A model generated the notes under the pieces. The model had not been told where the DNA came from. It did no database searches and saw only the letters and a list, made by a program, of their open reading frames with translations. Made by a program: the position numbers and the translations under genes. From Halorussus vallis (GTDB taxonomy: Archaea; Halobacteriota; Halobacteria; Halobacteriales; Haladaptataceae): a stretch of DNA of 64,000 nucleotides. Within the stretch, counting starts at the first letter, position 1. Each line of letters opens with the position of its first letter. Where the stretch lies: positions 1-64,000 of the forward strand of contig NZ_CP100002.1 in the NCBI RefSeq assembly GCF_024138165.1. Reading direction: 5' to 3'. Of the stretch, positions 26,028-34,759 are shown piece after piece.

Positions 26028-27935
26028 CTACTCCCGCGGCCGGAGGGGGAGTTCGATGTGGGTCGGGTGGGCCGCCTCGTGGTAGACGGTGTTGGTCGCG
26101 ACCTCGTACTCGCGGTCACCGTAGAGCGGGCCGCCGGTGTTGTGGTTGACGTCGAAGCGCGGGAAGTTCGACGACGAGACGTCTAGTCGGATGCGGTGGC
26201 CGGGCTTGAACACGTTCGCGGTGGGGTAGGGCTCCATCTCGAACTCGTAGACCTCTCCGGGTTCGACGAAGTCGGCCGTTTCGCGGTAACCCCGGTAGCG
26301 CGCCCGGCAGATGGAGTCGCAGAGGTTGAGCGCGAAGCCGTCCTCGAAGTCGGCGCTCGGCGGGTACTCGTCGATGAGTTTCGCGGTGAAGTCGGTGTCC
26401 TTCGCGTCGGTCGACCCGAAGACGCTGACGCGAATCGGCCCGGCTATCTCGACCGCCTCCTTCAGCGGCGGGGTGCGGAACACCAGCACGTCGTCGCGTT
26501 CTTCGAGCGGGCGGTAGGGCGCCTCCGCGAAGTAGGTGTCCTCGCGCGTGCGCTGGTCGTAGCCGCCCCTGCCCGTCATGTCGAGCAGTTTGCGCTCGCC
26601 GAGCGGGTACTCCAGAATCGGCTCCTCGCGGGGTTCGTAGGTGATGTACGACGAGCAGTTGCCCCCGAGGGTGGGGACCGGGTCCTTCGGGTCGAACTCG
26701 TAGGTGGTCGACGAGTCGTCCGCGTCGGGTTTCTCGGTCGAGAGCGTCCCGTCGCCGTGGGCGTAGAACGTCGTGAACTCCGTTCCCGGCAGGGGCCAGT
26801 CGTCGCCTTCGGCCCACTCGCCGCCGTGGAAGAGGCGGCCGCCGCGACTCCGGCCGCCGGCTTCTCGACCCTCGCCGCCGGTGCCCATCCGGAAGTACTG
26901 GACCGTCGGCTGGTCGCTCCAGGTGTCCTCGCCCTTGAGGTAGTGGTCGAAGAAGCGCAGGCGCGTCTCCTGGTAGTCTCGCAGGGCCTGCTCGCCGAAC
27001 TCGAGTTCGCCGGAGTAGGACTTGTTCCACGAGGGGAGCGGGTAGGTGTTCCAGCCGTGGGTCCACGGCCCCATCAGCAGGAAGTGGTCGCTCTCCTTCC
27101 GGTCGGCCAGCGCCTCGAAGTTGTCGCAGGTGGCCTTGGTGTACGAGTCGTACCACGCCCCGGCGTACACCGTGGGAACGTCGGCGCTCTCGTCGTAGTA
27201 CCGCTCGAAGTTGACGCCCGGCGACTGCCAGAGGTCGTCGTCGGCCTCGCCGCGCTCCATGATGTCGAACGCCCACTCCTCGTAGTTCGGAATGTGACGC
27301 AGCGGCGACTGGCCGCGCTTGAGCGGGCCGTCGGCCAGCACTTCGCGCACGTCGACGTTGGCGAGTCGCTGCTGAATCTCGGGGTTGTCCAGCGCGCGCT
27401 TCGCGAACCCGCCGCCGAGGGTGAACGCCCAGGCGAGCCACCGCAGTTCGAACGCGCCGTTGTGCCGGAAGGTGGCCTTCCGGCCGTTGGCGGCGCCCTG
27501 GTTGACGAACATCGCTTCGAGGTGCGGCGGGTCCTGGGTCGCGAGCGCCGACTGGACCCACGCGCCGTAGGAGGTCCCGATGGTGCCGACCTGGCCGTCG
27601 CAGTACACCCGCTCCGCGAGCCATTCGACGGTGTCGTAGCCGTCCTCGGCCTCGTTGACGAAGATGTAGTAGTCGCCCTCGCTCTCGAAGCGCCCTCTAC
27701 AGTCCTGGATGGCGACGACGTAGCCGCGCTCGGCGAACCACTCGCCGTGGCGCTCCATCCGGCCGCGCTTGTTGTACGGCGTCCGGTCCAACAGCGCTGG
27801 CTTGGGGTCGTCGACCGGTTCTCCGGTGTCGGGGTCGGCGGGACGATAGACGTCGGTCGCGAGTTTCGTCCCGTCCCGCATCTCCACCATCACGTTCAGT
27901 TCGGCGTGGACGCCGTACCGCGGGTCGGAAGCCAT
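26028..27935 (-). CDS. CocE/NonD family hydrolase (S15 X-Pro peptidase-like)
   Basis: A 635-residue alpha/beta hydrolase with the CocE/S15 layout. The N-terminal domain starts with VMVEMRDGTKLATDVYRP, the nucleophile elbow is GTIGTSYGAWVQ (Ser near residue 123), the acid and His lie in the region of WYDSYTKAT and MGPWTHGWN, and the C-terminal jelly-roll domain includes GPIRVSVFGSTDAKDTDFTAKL. Family members cleave acyl esters, amides or X-Pro peptides. The start at 27935 is supported by a TATA element at 27958-27970; an ATG 132 bases further upstream would place that element inside the gene. Confidence 0.9.
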   Translation of the reverse strand: MASDPRYGVHAELNVMVEMRDGTKLATDVYRPADPDTGEPVDDPKPALLDRTPYNKRGRMERHGEWFAERGYVVAIQDCRGRFESEGDYYIFVNEAEDGYDTVEWLAERVYCDGQVGTIGTSYGAWVQSALATQDPPHLEAMFVNQGAANGRKATFRHNGAFELRWLAWAFTLGGGFAKRALDNPEIQQRLANVDVREVLADGPLKRGQSPLRHIPNYEEWAFDIMERGEADDDLWQSPGVNFERYYDESADVPTVYAGAWYDSYTKATCDNFEALADRKESDHFLLMGPWTHGWNTYPLPSWNKSYSGELEFGEQALRDYQETRLRFFDHYLKGEDTWSDQPTVQYFRMGTGGEGREAGGRSRGGRLFHGGEWAEGDDWPLPGTEFTTFYAHGDGTLSTEKPDADDSSTTYEFDPKDPVPTLGGNCSSYITYEPREEPILEYPLGERKLLDMTGRGGYDQRTREDTYFAEAPYRPLEERDDVLVFRTPPLKEAVEIAGPIRVSVFGSTDAKDTDFTAKLIDEYPPSADFEDGFALNLCDSICRARYRGYRETADFVEPGEVYEFEMEPYPTANVFKPGHRIRLDVSSSNFPRFDVNHNTGGPLYGDREYEVATNTVYHEAAHPTHIELPLRPRE

Positions 27936-27957
27936 ACTCTTACCTTCCGGACGAGCG

Positions 27958-27970
27958 CCAAATATTTTTC
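27958..27970 (-). promoter_or_regulatory. TATA element of the CocE-like gene
   Basis: GAAAAATATTTGG on the minus strand, centred about 29 bases before the ATG at 27935; it decides that start. Confidence 0.55.
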
Positions 27971-28098
27971 TCCGGACGCTGCCCGACCCCACCTCCCGTG
28001 CGGGGTGGCAACACGGACCGGCAAATTTAATGTGATTATTCTCAATGGTTGGGTGTGTGCGTGCCAACTACGCGGTACTGCGGACGCGAAGGTGAACG

Positions 28099-29724
28099 AT
28101 GACTGACGACAACACCGACGATTTCGAGGAAGTGGAAGAGACGATCAGCCCGGAAGGCCCGGCGAGCGGCGTCGAACGGTCGGACTTCGTCGAGTACGGC
28201 ATCGACGACCAGCCGCCACTCGGCGAGTCCATCCTGCTGGGGTTCCAGCACTATCTGACGATGATCGGCGCGACGGTCGCCATCCCGCTCGCGCTCGCGG
28301 CGGCGCTCGGAATGTTCGAGGCCGCGCCCCAGCAGGTCGGGCGGCTCATCGGGACGTTCTTCGTCGTCTCGGGCATCACGACGCTGGCTCAGACGACCAT
28401 CGGGAACCGCTACCCCATCGTGCAGGGCGGCACCTTCTCGATGTTGGCGCCCGCGCTCGCCATCATCGGCGTGCTCTCCACCCAGTCGGGGGTCGGCTGG
28501 CAGTTCATGCTGCGCGAACTGATGGGTGCGGTCATCGTGGCCGGCATAGTGGAGGTGCTCATCGGCTACTTCGGCGGGATGGGCGCGCTCAAACGGTACG
28601 TGAGTCCCATCGTCATCGCGCCGACCATCGCGCTCATCGGCCTGGCGCTGTTCAGCGCACCCCAGATCGCGAACCCGAACCTCTCGGCCCCGGGGACCGG
28701 CCAGAACTGGTGGCTGGTCGGGCTGACGCTCGTGCTCATCGTCGGGTTCTCCCAGTACCTCGACACCTACCACCGGACGTTCCGGCTCTACCCGGTGTTG
28801 CTCGGCATCAGCACCGCGTGGATCGTCGCGGCCGTCCTGTCGGTCGCCGGCGTCTACACCCAGGGTTCGGTCAGCTACGTCGACCTCTCGTCGGTCGCCA
28901 GCGCGTCGCTCATCCAGCCCATCTACCCCTTCCAGTGGGGGCTGCCCCGGTTCACGCCCGCGTTCGTCATCGGGATGGTGGCGGGGATGTTGGCGTCGGC
29001 CATCGAGAGCTTCGGCGACTACCACGCCGTCGCGCGGATGGCCGGTCGGGGCGCGCCGAGCAAGAAGCGCATCGACCACGGCATCGGCATGGAGGGCGTG
29101 GGGAACGTGCTCGCCGGCGTGATGGGCACGGGTAACGGCTCGACGTCCTACACCGAGAACGTCGGCGCTATCGGCATCACCGGCGTCGCCAGCCGCTACG
29201 TCGTCCAGATTGGCGCGATAGTGATGCTGGTCGCGGGGTACATCGGCTACGTCGGCCAACTGTTCGCGACCATCCCCGACCCCATCATCGGCGGACTCTA
29301 CATCGCGATGTTCGGCCAAATCGCGGCGGTCGGCCTCTCACAACTACAGTTCGTGGACCTCAACAGCAACCGGAACGTGTTCATCGTGGGCTTCGCGCTG
29401 TTCGCCGGCCTCGCCATCCCCGGCTACATGGGCAACGTCCAGAACGGCGCGGCGGGCTTCCAGCAGGGCATGGCCCAGGTGCCCGTCCTCGGTTCCCTCC
29501 TCGGAACCGAGGTCGTCTCTACGACGCTGTTCGTCATCGGCGGGACCGGGATGGCGGTCGGCGGCATCATCGCGTTCTTCCTCGACAACACCATCGACGG
29601 CACGCCCGAAGAGCGCGGCATCACCGAACTCGAGGCGATGTCTGAGGACGAGTCCGACTTCGACGCATTCTTCGACCGGTTCGGTTCGAGCGACGCGTCG
29701 GCCTCGAAGTCCCGGTCGGACTGA
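28099..29724 (+). CDS. NCS2 family nucleobase permease, second copy
   Basis: A 541-residue carrier with an acidic soluble N-terminus of about 45 residues, the family entry ILLGFQHYLTMIGATVAIPLA, and the nucleobase signature SYTENVGAIGITGVASR near residue 350. Hydrophobic segments run to about residue 500, followed by a charged tail. It differs from the first NCS2 protein (Glu in place of Gln in the signature, much longer), so the two probably differ in substrate. It is divergent from the CocE-like gene and convergent with the DUF35 gene. Confidence 0.92.
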   Translation: MTDDNTDDFEEVEETISPEGPASGVERSDFVEYGIDDQPPLGESILLGFQHYLTMIGATVAIPLALAAALGMFEAAPQQVGRLIGTFFVVSGITTLAQTTIGNRYPIVQGGTFSMLAPALAIIGVLSTQSGVGWQFMLRELMGAVIVAGIVEVLIGYFGGMGALKRYVSPIVIAPTIALIGLALFSAPQIANPNLSAPGTGQNWWLVGLTLVLIVGFSQYLDTYHRTFRLYPVLLGISTAWIVAAVLSVAGVYTQGSVSYVDLSSVASASLIQPIYPFQWGLPRFTPAFVIGMVAGMLASAIESFGDYHAVARMAGRGAPSKKRIDHGIGMEGVGNVLAGVMGTGNGSTSYTENVGAIGITGVASRYVVQIGAIVMLVAGYIGYVGQLFATIPDPIIGGLYIAMFGQIAAVGLSQLQFVDLNSNRNVFIVGFALFAGLAIPGYMGNVQNGAAGFQQGMAQVPVLGSLLGTEVVSTTLFVIGGTGMAVGGIIAFFLDNTIDGTPEERGITELEAMSEDESDFDAFFDRFGSSDASASKSRSD

Positions 29725-29730
29725 GGAACT

Positions 29731-30090
29731 CTACCGGTCGGTCGGTTCGAGGCGCGGTCCGGTCGCTTTTTCGTCGTCCCCGTCCCGGTCGCGGAGGACG
29801 TGTTCGCCCGCCAGTCGGACGGAATCGCCGACGGCCAGCGCCCGGTCGTCGAGTTGCGCGACGAGCGAGACGCCGTCGTCGAAGCGCGCTAGTCCGAGGC
29901 GGTTCGGTTCTCTCACGTCCGGCGGGGTGACGTGCGCGGTCGTCACCGCGACCAGTTCGCCGACGCCGAGTCGGTAGGGTTCGAAGTCCGCCGACCCGCA
30001 CGACGGACAGCGACGCCGGTCGGGGTACCACCGCTCGGAACATTCCGTGCACGCGTACGCACGAGCCAGTGATGCGTCCGCGTCGGTCAT
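29731..30090 (-). CDS. DUF35/Zn-ribbon OB-fold protein
   Basis: A 119-residue protein with a zinc ribbon (CTECSERWYPDRRRCPSCG, residues 14-32) followed by an OB-fold (GELVAVTTAHVTPPD, then FDDGVSLVAQLDD). Such proteins are obligate partners of archaeal thiolases, where they bind the CoA arm and help form the complex. Its ATG overlaps the thiolase stop codon (ATGA), so the pair is co-translated. All four zinc cysteines are present. Confidence 0.88.
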   Translation of the reverse strand: MTDADASLARAYACTECSERWYPDRRRCPSCGSADFEPYRLGVGELVAVTTAHVTPPDVREPNRLGLARFDDGVSLVAQLDDRALAVGDSVRLAGEHVLRDRDGDDEKATGPRLEPTDR

Positions 30091-31241
30091 CGTGCCTCCA
30101 GGACGCTGCAGACGCCGTTGTTCCCGAAGCCGGCGACGTTGAGCGCCAGTCCGACCTCGGCGTCGGCGACCTGTCGGCCCGACGCCTCGCCCCGGAGTTG
30201 CCAGACCAGTTCGACCACCTGCGAGACGCCGGTCGCCCCGAGCGGATGACCCCGCGCCTTCAGCCCGCCGCCCGGGTTGACCGGGAGCGGGCCGTCGAGC
30301 GCCGTCTCGCCGTCGAGCGTCGCCCGCCAGGCCTCGCCCGCGTCGTAGAACCCCAACTCCTCGAGTTCGAGGAGTTCGAGGATGCTGAACGCGTCGTGGA
30401 TGCAGGCGACGTCGACGTCGTCCGGCGTCTGGCCGGCCGCGGCCAGCGCCCCCTCGCCGGCCCGCCGGACCGCCGCAATTTCGAGCGGGTCCGAGCGCTC
30501 GCCGACGGCGTGGGTGCCGACCGCGCTCTCGCAGCCGGCGACCCGGATGCCCGCGTCCGACCCGGGATGAGACTCCTCGGCGGCCAGCAGGACGGCGGCC
30601 GCGCCGTCGCTGGTCGGACAGCAGTCGTAGAGGCGGAGCGGTTCGGCGACCTTCGGCGAGTCGAGGACGTCCTCGACCGTAATCTCGCGCCGGAACTGCG
30701 CGTACGGATTCTCGGTCGCGTTCGCGTGGTTCTTCACCGCCACCTGCGCCAGCGCCGCCCGGTCGGCGTCATACCGCCGGAGGTAGGCGTCGGCCGCCAG
30801 GCCGCCGTAGGACGGGAGGGTCACGCCCTGCGCGTACTCGGCCTCGTGGACGATTCGGCTGATGACGTCGGTCGCGGCCGCGGTCGAGGCGGCCGACATC
30901 TTCTCGGCGCCGACGACCAGCGCGAGCTCCGACACCCCGCTCTCGACCGCCTGGACCGCCCTGCGGAAGGCGCTCGCGCCGCTCGCGCTGGTGTTCTCGA
31001 TTCGGTCGGCGGCGGCAGCCTCTGCGCCGAGACTCGCTGCCAGCGCGTTCTGAAGGCCCGACCGGCGGTTGAACGCCTCGGCGCCGGCGTTGCCGACGTG
31101 GAGCGAGGTCAGCGCCGCGGGCGAAACGCCCGCATCGTCGAGCGCCCGCTCGGCCGCGGTCTCCAACAGTTCGCCGACCGACTCGTCGGCCGCGCTTCGA
31201 AATCGGGTCATCCCGGCGCCCGCGACGACCGCGCCGCTCAC
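30087..31241 (-). CDS. Thiolase family protein with Ser at the nucleophile position
   Basis: A 384-residue thiolase of the SCP2-like type common in archaea. GTG at 31241 (SGAVVAGAGMTRF) is the family-like start; a longer frame to 31373 adds unrelated residues. The second-half motifs are present: DCCPTSDGAAAV, CIHDAFSILELLELE and GGGLKARGHPLGATG with its catalytic His. In the first-half motif where the nucleophile Cys is expected (xxxCASG) the sequence reads ENTSASGAS, so the nucleophile is a serine encoded AGC, one base from the Cys codon TGC. Condensation or cleavage activity may therefore be lost or altered. Partner: DUF35 protein downstream. Confidence 0.88.
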   Translation of the reverse strand: MSGAVVAGAGMTRFRSAADESVGELLETAAERALDDAGVSPAALTSLHVGNAGAEAFNRRSGLQNALAASLGAEAAAADRIENTSASGASAFRRAVQAVESGVSELALVVGAEKMSAASTAAATDVISRIVHEAEYAQGVTLPSYGGLAADAYLRRYDADRAALAQVAVKNHANATENPYAQFRREITVEDVLDSPKVAEPLRLYDCCPTSDGAAAVLLAAEESHPGSDAGIRVAGCESAVGTHAVGERSDPLEIAAVRRAGEGALAAAGQTPDDVDVACIHDAFSILELLELEELGFYDAGEAWRATLDGETALDGPLPVNPGGGLKARGHPLGATGVSQVVELVWQLRGEASGRQVADAEVGLALNVAGFGNNGVCSVLEAR

Positions 31242-31417
31242 GGTCGGCCACCCCGACTTCGTCGGCGACACTCTCGGCTGGGGTTCGCCTGTCTTTGCAT
31301 GCGAGAGTGGCTTGCTCGTCCACCCTCTTCTAAGTTCGTGCCCGCGCCCGACGACCCGCAACGTGTCAATCAATAATGAATACTTCTAAGAGGCCACCGC
31401 CGATATCGGTTAGTGGT

Positions 31418-32842
31418 ATGTCTGAAATCGCAGACCTGCGTGTAATCAACGCTCGGGTCGTCACCCCGAGCGGGACCATCGACGGCGGTGTCGCGGCGAC
31501 CGACGGCGAAATCGTCGCGGTCGGCAGCGACCGGAACCTCCCTGAGGCCGACGAAACCATCGACGCCGAGGGCAACTACCTGATTCCGGGCTTCATCGAC
31601 CCGCACGTCCACTGGGGGCTGTCGCGCTACGAGTACGAGTACCACGAAGGGCTGGCCCACGACTTCGAAACCGAGACTCGCGGGGCGGTCCACGGCGGCG
31701 TTACCTCCGTCGTGAACTTCCTGCTCCAACCGGACCCCTACCTGCCGGACATGGACTTCTTCCGGAAGGTCGGCGCGGAGAACTCCTACATCGACTTCGC
31801 GTACCACGCCATCGTCCACCAGGACCACCACGTCGAGGAGATAGAGGGCCTCGCCGAGAAGGGAATCCGGTCGTTCAAGGTGTTCTTCAACTGGTACAAG
31901 CACGCCTCGCCCGAACTCGGCATCGACCACTCCGACGCCGGCCGGACCTACAAGGTCCTCGACAAGGTGTCCGACATCCCCAACGGCGTGGTGATGTTCC
32001 ACGCCGAGAACGAGGACCTCGCCATCGAGCGCCGCAAGGAACTACAGGCCGAGGGGCGCAACGACCTCGAAGCGTGGTCCGAAGCGTCGCCGAACGTCGC
32101 CGAGGCGATGCAGATCGAACAGATCGGTCGGCTGACCGAGTACACCGACTCACGGGCGTACATCGTCCACATGTCCACGGGCGAGGGCGTCGACGTCTGC
32201 GAGCGCTTCCAGGAGCAGGGCGTCAACCTCCACGCCGAAACCCTGCCCGCGTTCCTCGCGCACACGAAGGACGAGGACCTGGGCGTGTGGGGTAAAATCT
32301 CGCCGCCGCTTCGGGGCGAGGAGAGCCAGAAGCGCCTCTGGGAGGGCCTGCGAACCGGCGTGGTCGACTACCTCGGCACCGACCACTGCCCGCACAAGAT
32401 CGAGTTCAAGGAGAAGGGCGAGGGCAAGTACGGCGACATCTGGGAGGCCATCCCGGGCGACAGCAACGGCATCGAGTACTTCCTGCCGGTGATGATGAGC
32501 GAGGGCGTCAACAAGAACCGCATCTCGATGGAGCGCCTCGTCGAGGTCGCCGCCGAGAACAACGCCAAGCGCTGGGGGCTCTACCCCCGGAAGGGCGCGC
32601 TGGCTGAGGGGTCGGACGCCGACATGGTCATCGTCGACCTCGAGAAGTCGGCGGTGGTCGACGACGACTTCTACCACACGATGGAACCGCGCTACTCGAC
32701 GTTCCACGGCGACGAACTCACCGGTCTGCCGACCCACACCATCGTCGGCGGCGAGGTCGTGGTCGAGGACGGCGAACTCCTGGTCGAGAAGGGCGGCCGC
32801 GAGTACCTCCCGCGGTACAACGCCGGCGTCCCGAGCAACTAA
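31418..32842 (+). CDS. Dihydropyrimidinase/hydantoinase-type amidohydrolase
   Basis: A 474-residue cyclic amidohydrolase. Metal-site motifs in order: DPHVHWG (near residue 65), the bridging carboxylated lysine IRSFKVFFNW (near 150), FHAENEDL (near 193), HMSTGEG (near 250) and GTDHCPH (near 325). DFETETRGAVHGG resembles hydantoinases and dihydropyrimidinases more than dihydroorotase. The enzyme would open a hydantoin, dihydropyrimidine or allantoin ring in the cytoplasm. ATG 31418 is preferred to 31376 because the family pattern starts right after it. With two nucleobase permeases and the molybdenum hydroxylase close by, purine or pyrimidine breakdown is the leading idea. Confidence 0.87.
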   Translation: MSEIADLRVINARVVTPSGTIDGGVAATDGEIVAVGSDRNLPEADETIDAEGNYLIPGFIDPHVHWGLSRYEYEYHEGLAHDFETETRGAVHGGVTSVVNFLLQPDPYLPDMDFFRKVGAENSYIDFAYHAIVHQDHHVEEIEGLAEKGIRSFKVFFNWYKHASPELGIDHSDAGRTYKVLDKVSDIPNGVVMFHAENEDLAIERRKELQAEGRNDLEAWSEASPNVAEAMQIEQIGRLTEYTDSRAYIVHMSTGEGVDVCERFQEQGVNLHAETLPAFLAHTKDEDLGVWGKISPPLRGEESQKRLWEGLRTGVVDYLGTDHCPHKIEFKEKGEGKYGDIWEAIPGDSNGIEYFLPVMMSEGVNKNRISMERLVEVAAENNAKRWGLYPRKGALAEGSDADMVIVDLEKSAVVDDDFYHTMEPRYSTFHGDELTGLPTHTIVGGEVVVEDGELLVEKGGREYLPRYNAGVPSN

Positions 32843-33119
32843 ACGCGCACTCGTTTTCGCGATTCGTCCGTACTCCCGGAACCTTCGATTGTCAGTCGTT
32901 ACCAACGCCCGAAATGTGTGTCACCGACGACCACGGTCGTTCGGGAGAGATGAACGCACACGGACGCGGTTTCGACCGACGATGCGGCGAACCAAACCGT
33001 GTACGACCACCTAACGTCCGAATTCAAAAATTGCCGCGAACCGGCGGTGTCGGAAGCCCGTTCGACCGTGCCGAACGAAGGTTTTAGTAGGCCGGACGCC
33101 ATCTGAACGATGACAGACG

Positions 33120-33884
33120 ATGGCACGAAACGACGGCGAACCGCTGCAGGCGCTCGAAACCTCCTTCAGAATCATCGAGGGGCTGAAGGAACTCCGCGGC
33201 GCGGGCGTCTCCGAACTGGCGCGTCACCTCGACCTCCCGAAGAGCACCGTCCACAACCACCTCCGGTCGCTCGAAGAGATGGAGTACATCGTGCGCGAGG
33301 GCGACACCTACCAGAACGGCATCCGGTTCCTGGGCATCGGCGAGCAGGCCCGGTTCCGGCGGAAGATATACGATACCGCCAGGCCGGAAGCCGATAAGCT
33401 CGCGACGGAGACGAACGAACTGTCGGCCGTCATGGTTGAGGAGCACGGGTGGGGCGTGTTCATCCACCGGGCGAAGAGCGACCAGGCGGTCCACATCGAC
33501 AGCTACCCCGGTCAGCGCATCCACCTTCACAGCACGGCGCTCGGCAAGGCGATACTCGCGTACCTGCCCGAGCACCGGGTCGAGGAGATCATCGACGACC
33601 ACGGCCTTCCCCCGGTTACGGAGAACACCATCACCGACCGCGAGGCGCTGCTCGACGAACTCGACGAAATCCGCGAAACCCGGGTTGCGTACGACGACGA
33701 GGAGCGCGTCCAGGGGCTCCGGTGCGTCGCGTCGCCGATCAGGAGCAACGAGGACTCGGTCATCGGCGCAATCAGCGTCGCGGGGCCGACGAGCCGAATA
33801 CAGGACGGTCGCTTCGAGGAGGAGATTCCGGACCAGGTTCTCAGCGCCGCCAACGTCATCGAACTCAACATCACCTACTCGTAG
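33120..33884 (+). CDS. IclR family transcriptional regulator
   Basis: A 254-residue regulator. The N-terminal winged helix-turn-helix reads ELARHLDLPKSTVHNHLRSL at about residues 36-55; the C-terminal ligand domain includes HSTALGKAILAYLPE and CVASPIRSNEDSVIGAISVAGP. IclR proteins bind a small carboxylate or aromatic effector. A TATA-like GGTTTTAGTAGG at 33078-33089 precedes it. Two targets are plausible: the hydantoinase cluster on its left, or the pentose genes from 38042 on. In Haloferax the pentose activator XacR is an IclR protein, which favours the second. Confidence 0.9.
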   Translation: MARNDGEPLQALETSFRIIEGLKELRGAGVSELARHLDLPKSTVHNHLRSLEEMEYIVREGDTYQNGIRFLGIGEQARFRRKIYDTARPEADKLATETNELSAVMVEEHGWGVFIHRAKSDQAVHIDSYPGQRIHLHSTALGKAILAYLPEHRVEEIIDDHGLPPVTENTITDREALLDELDEIRETRVAYDDEERVQGLRCVASPIRSNEDSVIGAISVAGPTSRIQDGRFEEEIPDQVLSAANVIELNITYS

Positions 33885-34092
33885 GCGGCGTTCCACAGAG
33901 GTGAACGTGCGTTCGTGGCTCGACGTTCCGTCGGGGGTTACTTCGATTCCGGCAACAGGCCACGGTCATCCTTCTGTGCCGAAGCGCGACGTGCATGCAC
34001 GTCGCGTTTCAGCGCGAAACTCGGTCGTGGGCGCGACCCGACTGCGCAATTCTATCTGTTACAAGGCTAGTAGCGTAACGCCGACCTCCGCA

Positions 34093-34722
34093 TCACGTTC
34101 GACAGTCGCAACCGCCGGCCTCGAGCAGTTCGCCGACCGTCGAGACGGTCCCGCACTCCCGACACAGGACCTGCGTTTCGACGAGTACGTCGTAGTCGCC
34201 GAGGTCGAGGGTATCGGTCGCGGCGAGGCGGTCGAGCGTGTTCTCGGTCACGGCGACCGTCCGACTCTGGAGGCGTTGCACCGTGTCGCGGGCCGACTCG
34301 CGGCGCGACTCGTCCGACTGCTCGTTCGACGGTGGGCGGGTGTCCCGGTGCTTCGTCAGATACGTGTGTATCGCTTGGTGGGAGACGAAATCGCGCTTCA
34401 GTCGGTCGACATCGATATCCTCGCGTTCGAGTTGCTTGCGCGTCTGGGTTCGAACCCCGCTGCTCACCTCGTCGTCGGTGAGCAGTCGATAGGTGTTCTC
34501 GACTTCGCCGTCCAGCGGATTCATCCCCGCGTCTCGCATCGCCGTCTCGAGCACGTTCTCGTTGAAGTATACCGCGAGTTCGCGGAGGCTCCGTCGCTCC
34601 GCTCCGTCGCCGGTCCACAGCGCTGCGAGTTCGTCGTCCATCCCTTCGAGCCCGTATTCGTCTATCACGCGGGCTACTTTGCTCCGTCTCCCGCTCGACC
34701 GCTCGGACGCGTCGTCAGACAT
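34093..34722 (-). CDS. rdfA: RdfA-like rod-determining factor family protein
   Basis: A 209-residue cytoplasmic protein matching the haloarchaeal RdfA family, named for a Haloferax factor needed for rod-shaped cells. Recognised stretches are KVARVIDEYGLEGMDDELAA, SLRELAVYFNENVLETAM, EVENTYRLLTDDEVSSGVRT and DFVSHQAIHTYLTKHR. The C-terminus has a possible zinc site: CRECG plus CDC at the very end. The ATG at 34722 is chosen because a TATA element at 34747-34759 lies at the leaderless distance; a longer frame to 34827 would include it. Assignment rests on remembered family sequence, so moderate confidence. Many haloarchaea have several paralogues. Confidence 0.7.
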   Translation of the reverse strand: MSDDASERSSGRRSKVARVIDEYGLEGMDDELAALWTGDGAERRSLRELAVYFNENVLETAMRDAGMNPLDGEVENTYRLLTDDEVSSGVRTQTRKQLEREDIDVDRLKRDFVSHQAIHTYLTKHRDTRPPSNEQSDESRRESARDTVQRLQSRTVAVTENTLDRLAATDTLDLGDYDVLVETQVLCRECGTVSTVGELLEAGGCDCRT

Positions 34723-34746
34723 CTTTGCGTAGATATGTGAATCTGA

Positions 34747-34759
34747 CCGGTAAAAAAGC
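34747..34759 (-). promoter_or_regulatory. TATA element of the RdfA-like gene
   Basis: GCTTTTTTACCGG on the minus strand, centred about 31 bases before the ATG at 34722. Confidence 0.5.

Noticed and set aside
26196-28106. A 636-codon plus-strand open frame
   Set aside because: Antisense shadow of the CocE-type hydrolase, with low-complexity composition and no family motif.
34430-34465. T-arm-like GGGTTCGAACCCC suggesting a tRNA
   Set aside because: It lies inside the RdfA-like coding sequence, and no acceptor stem, D-arm or anticodon arm can be drawn around it.
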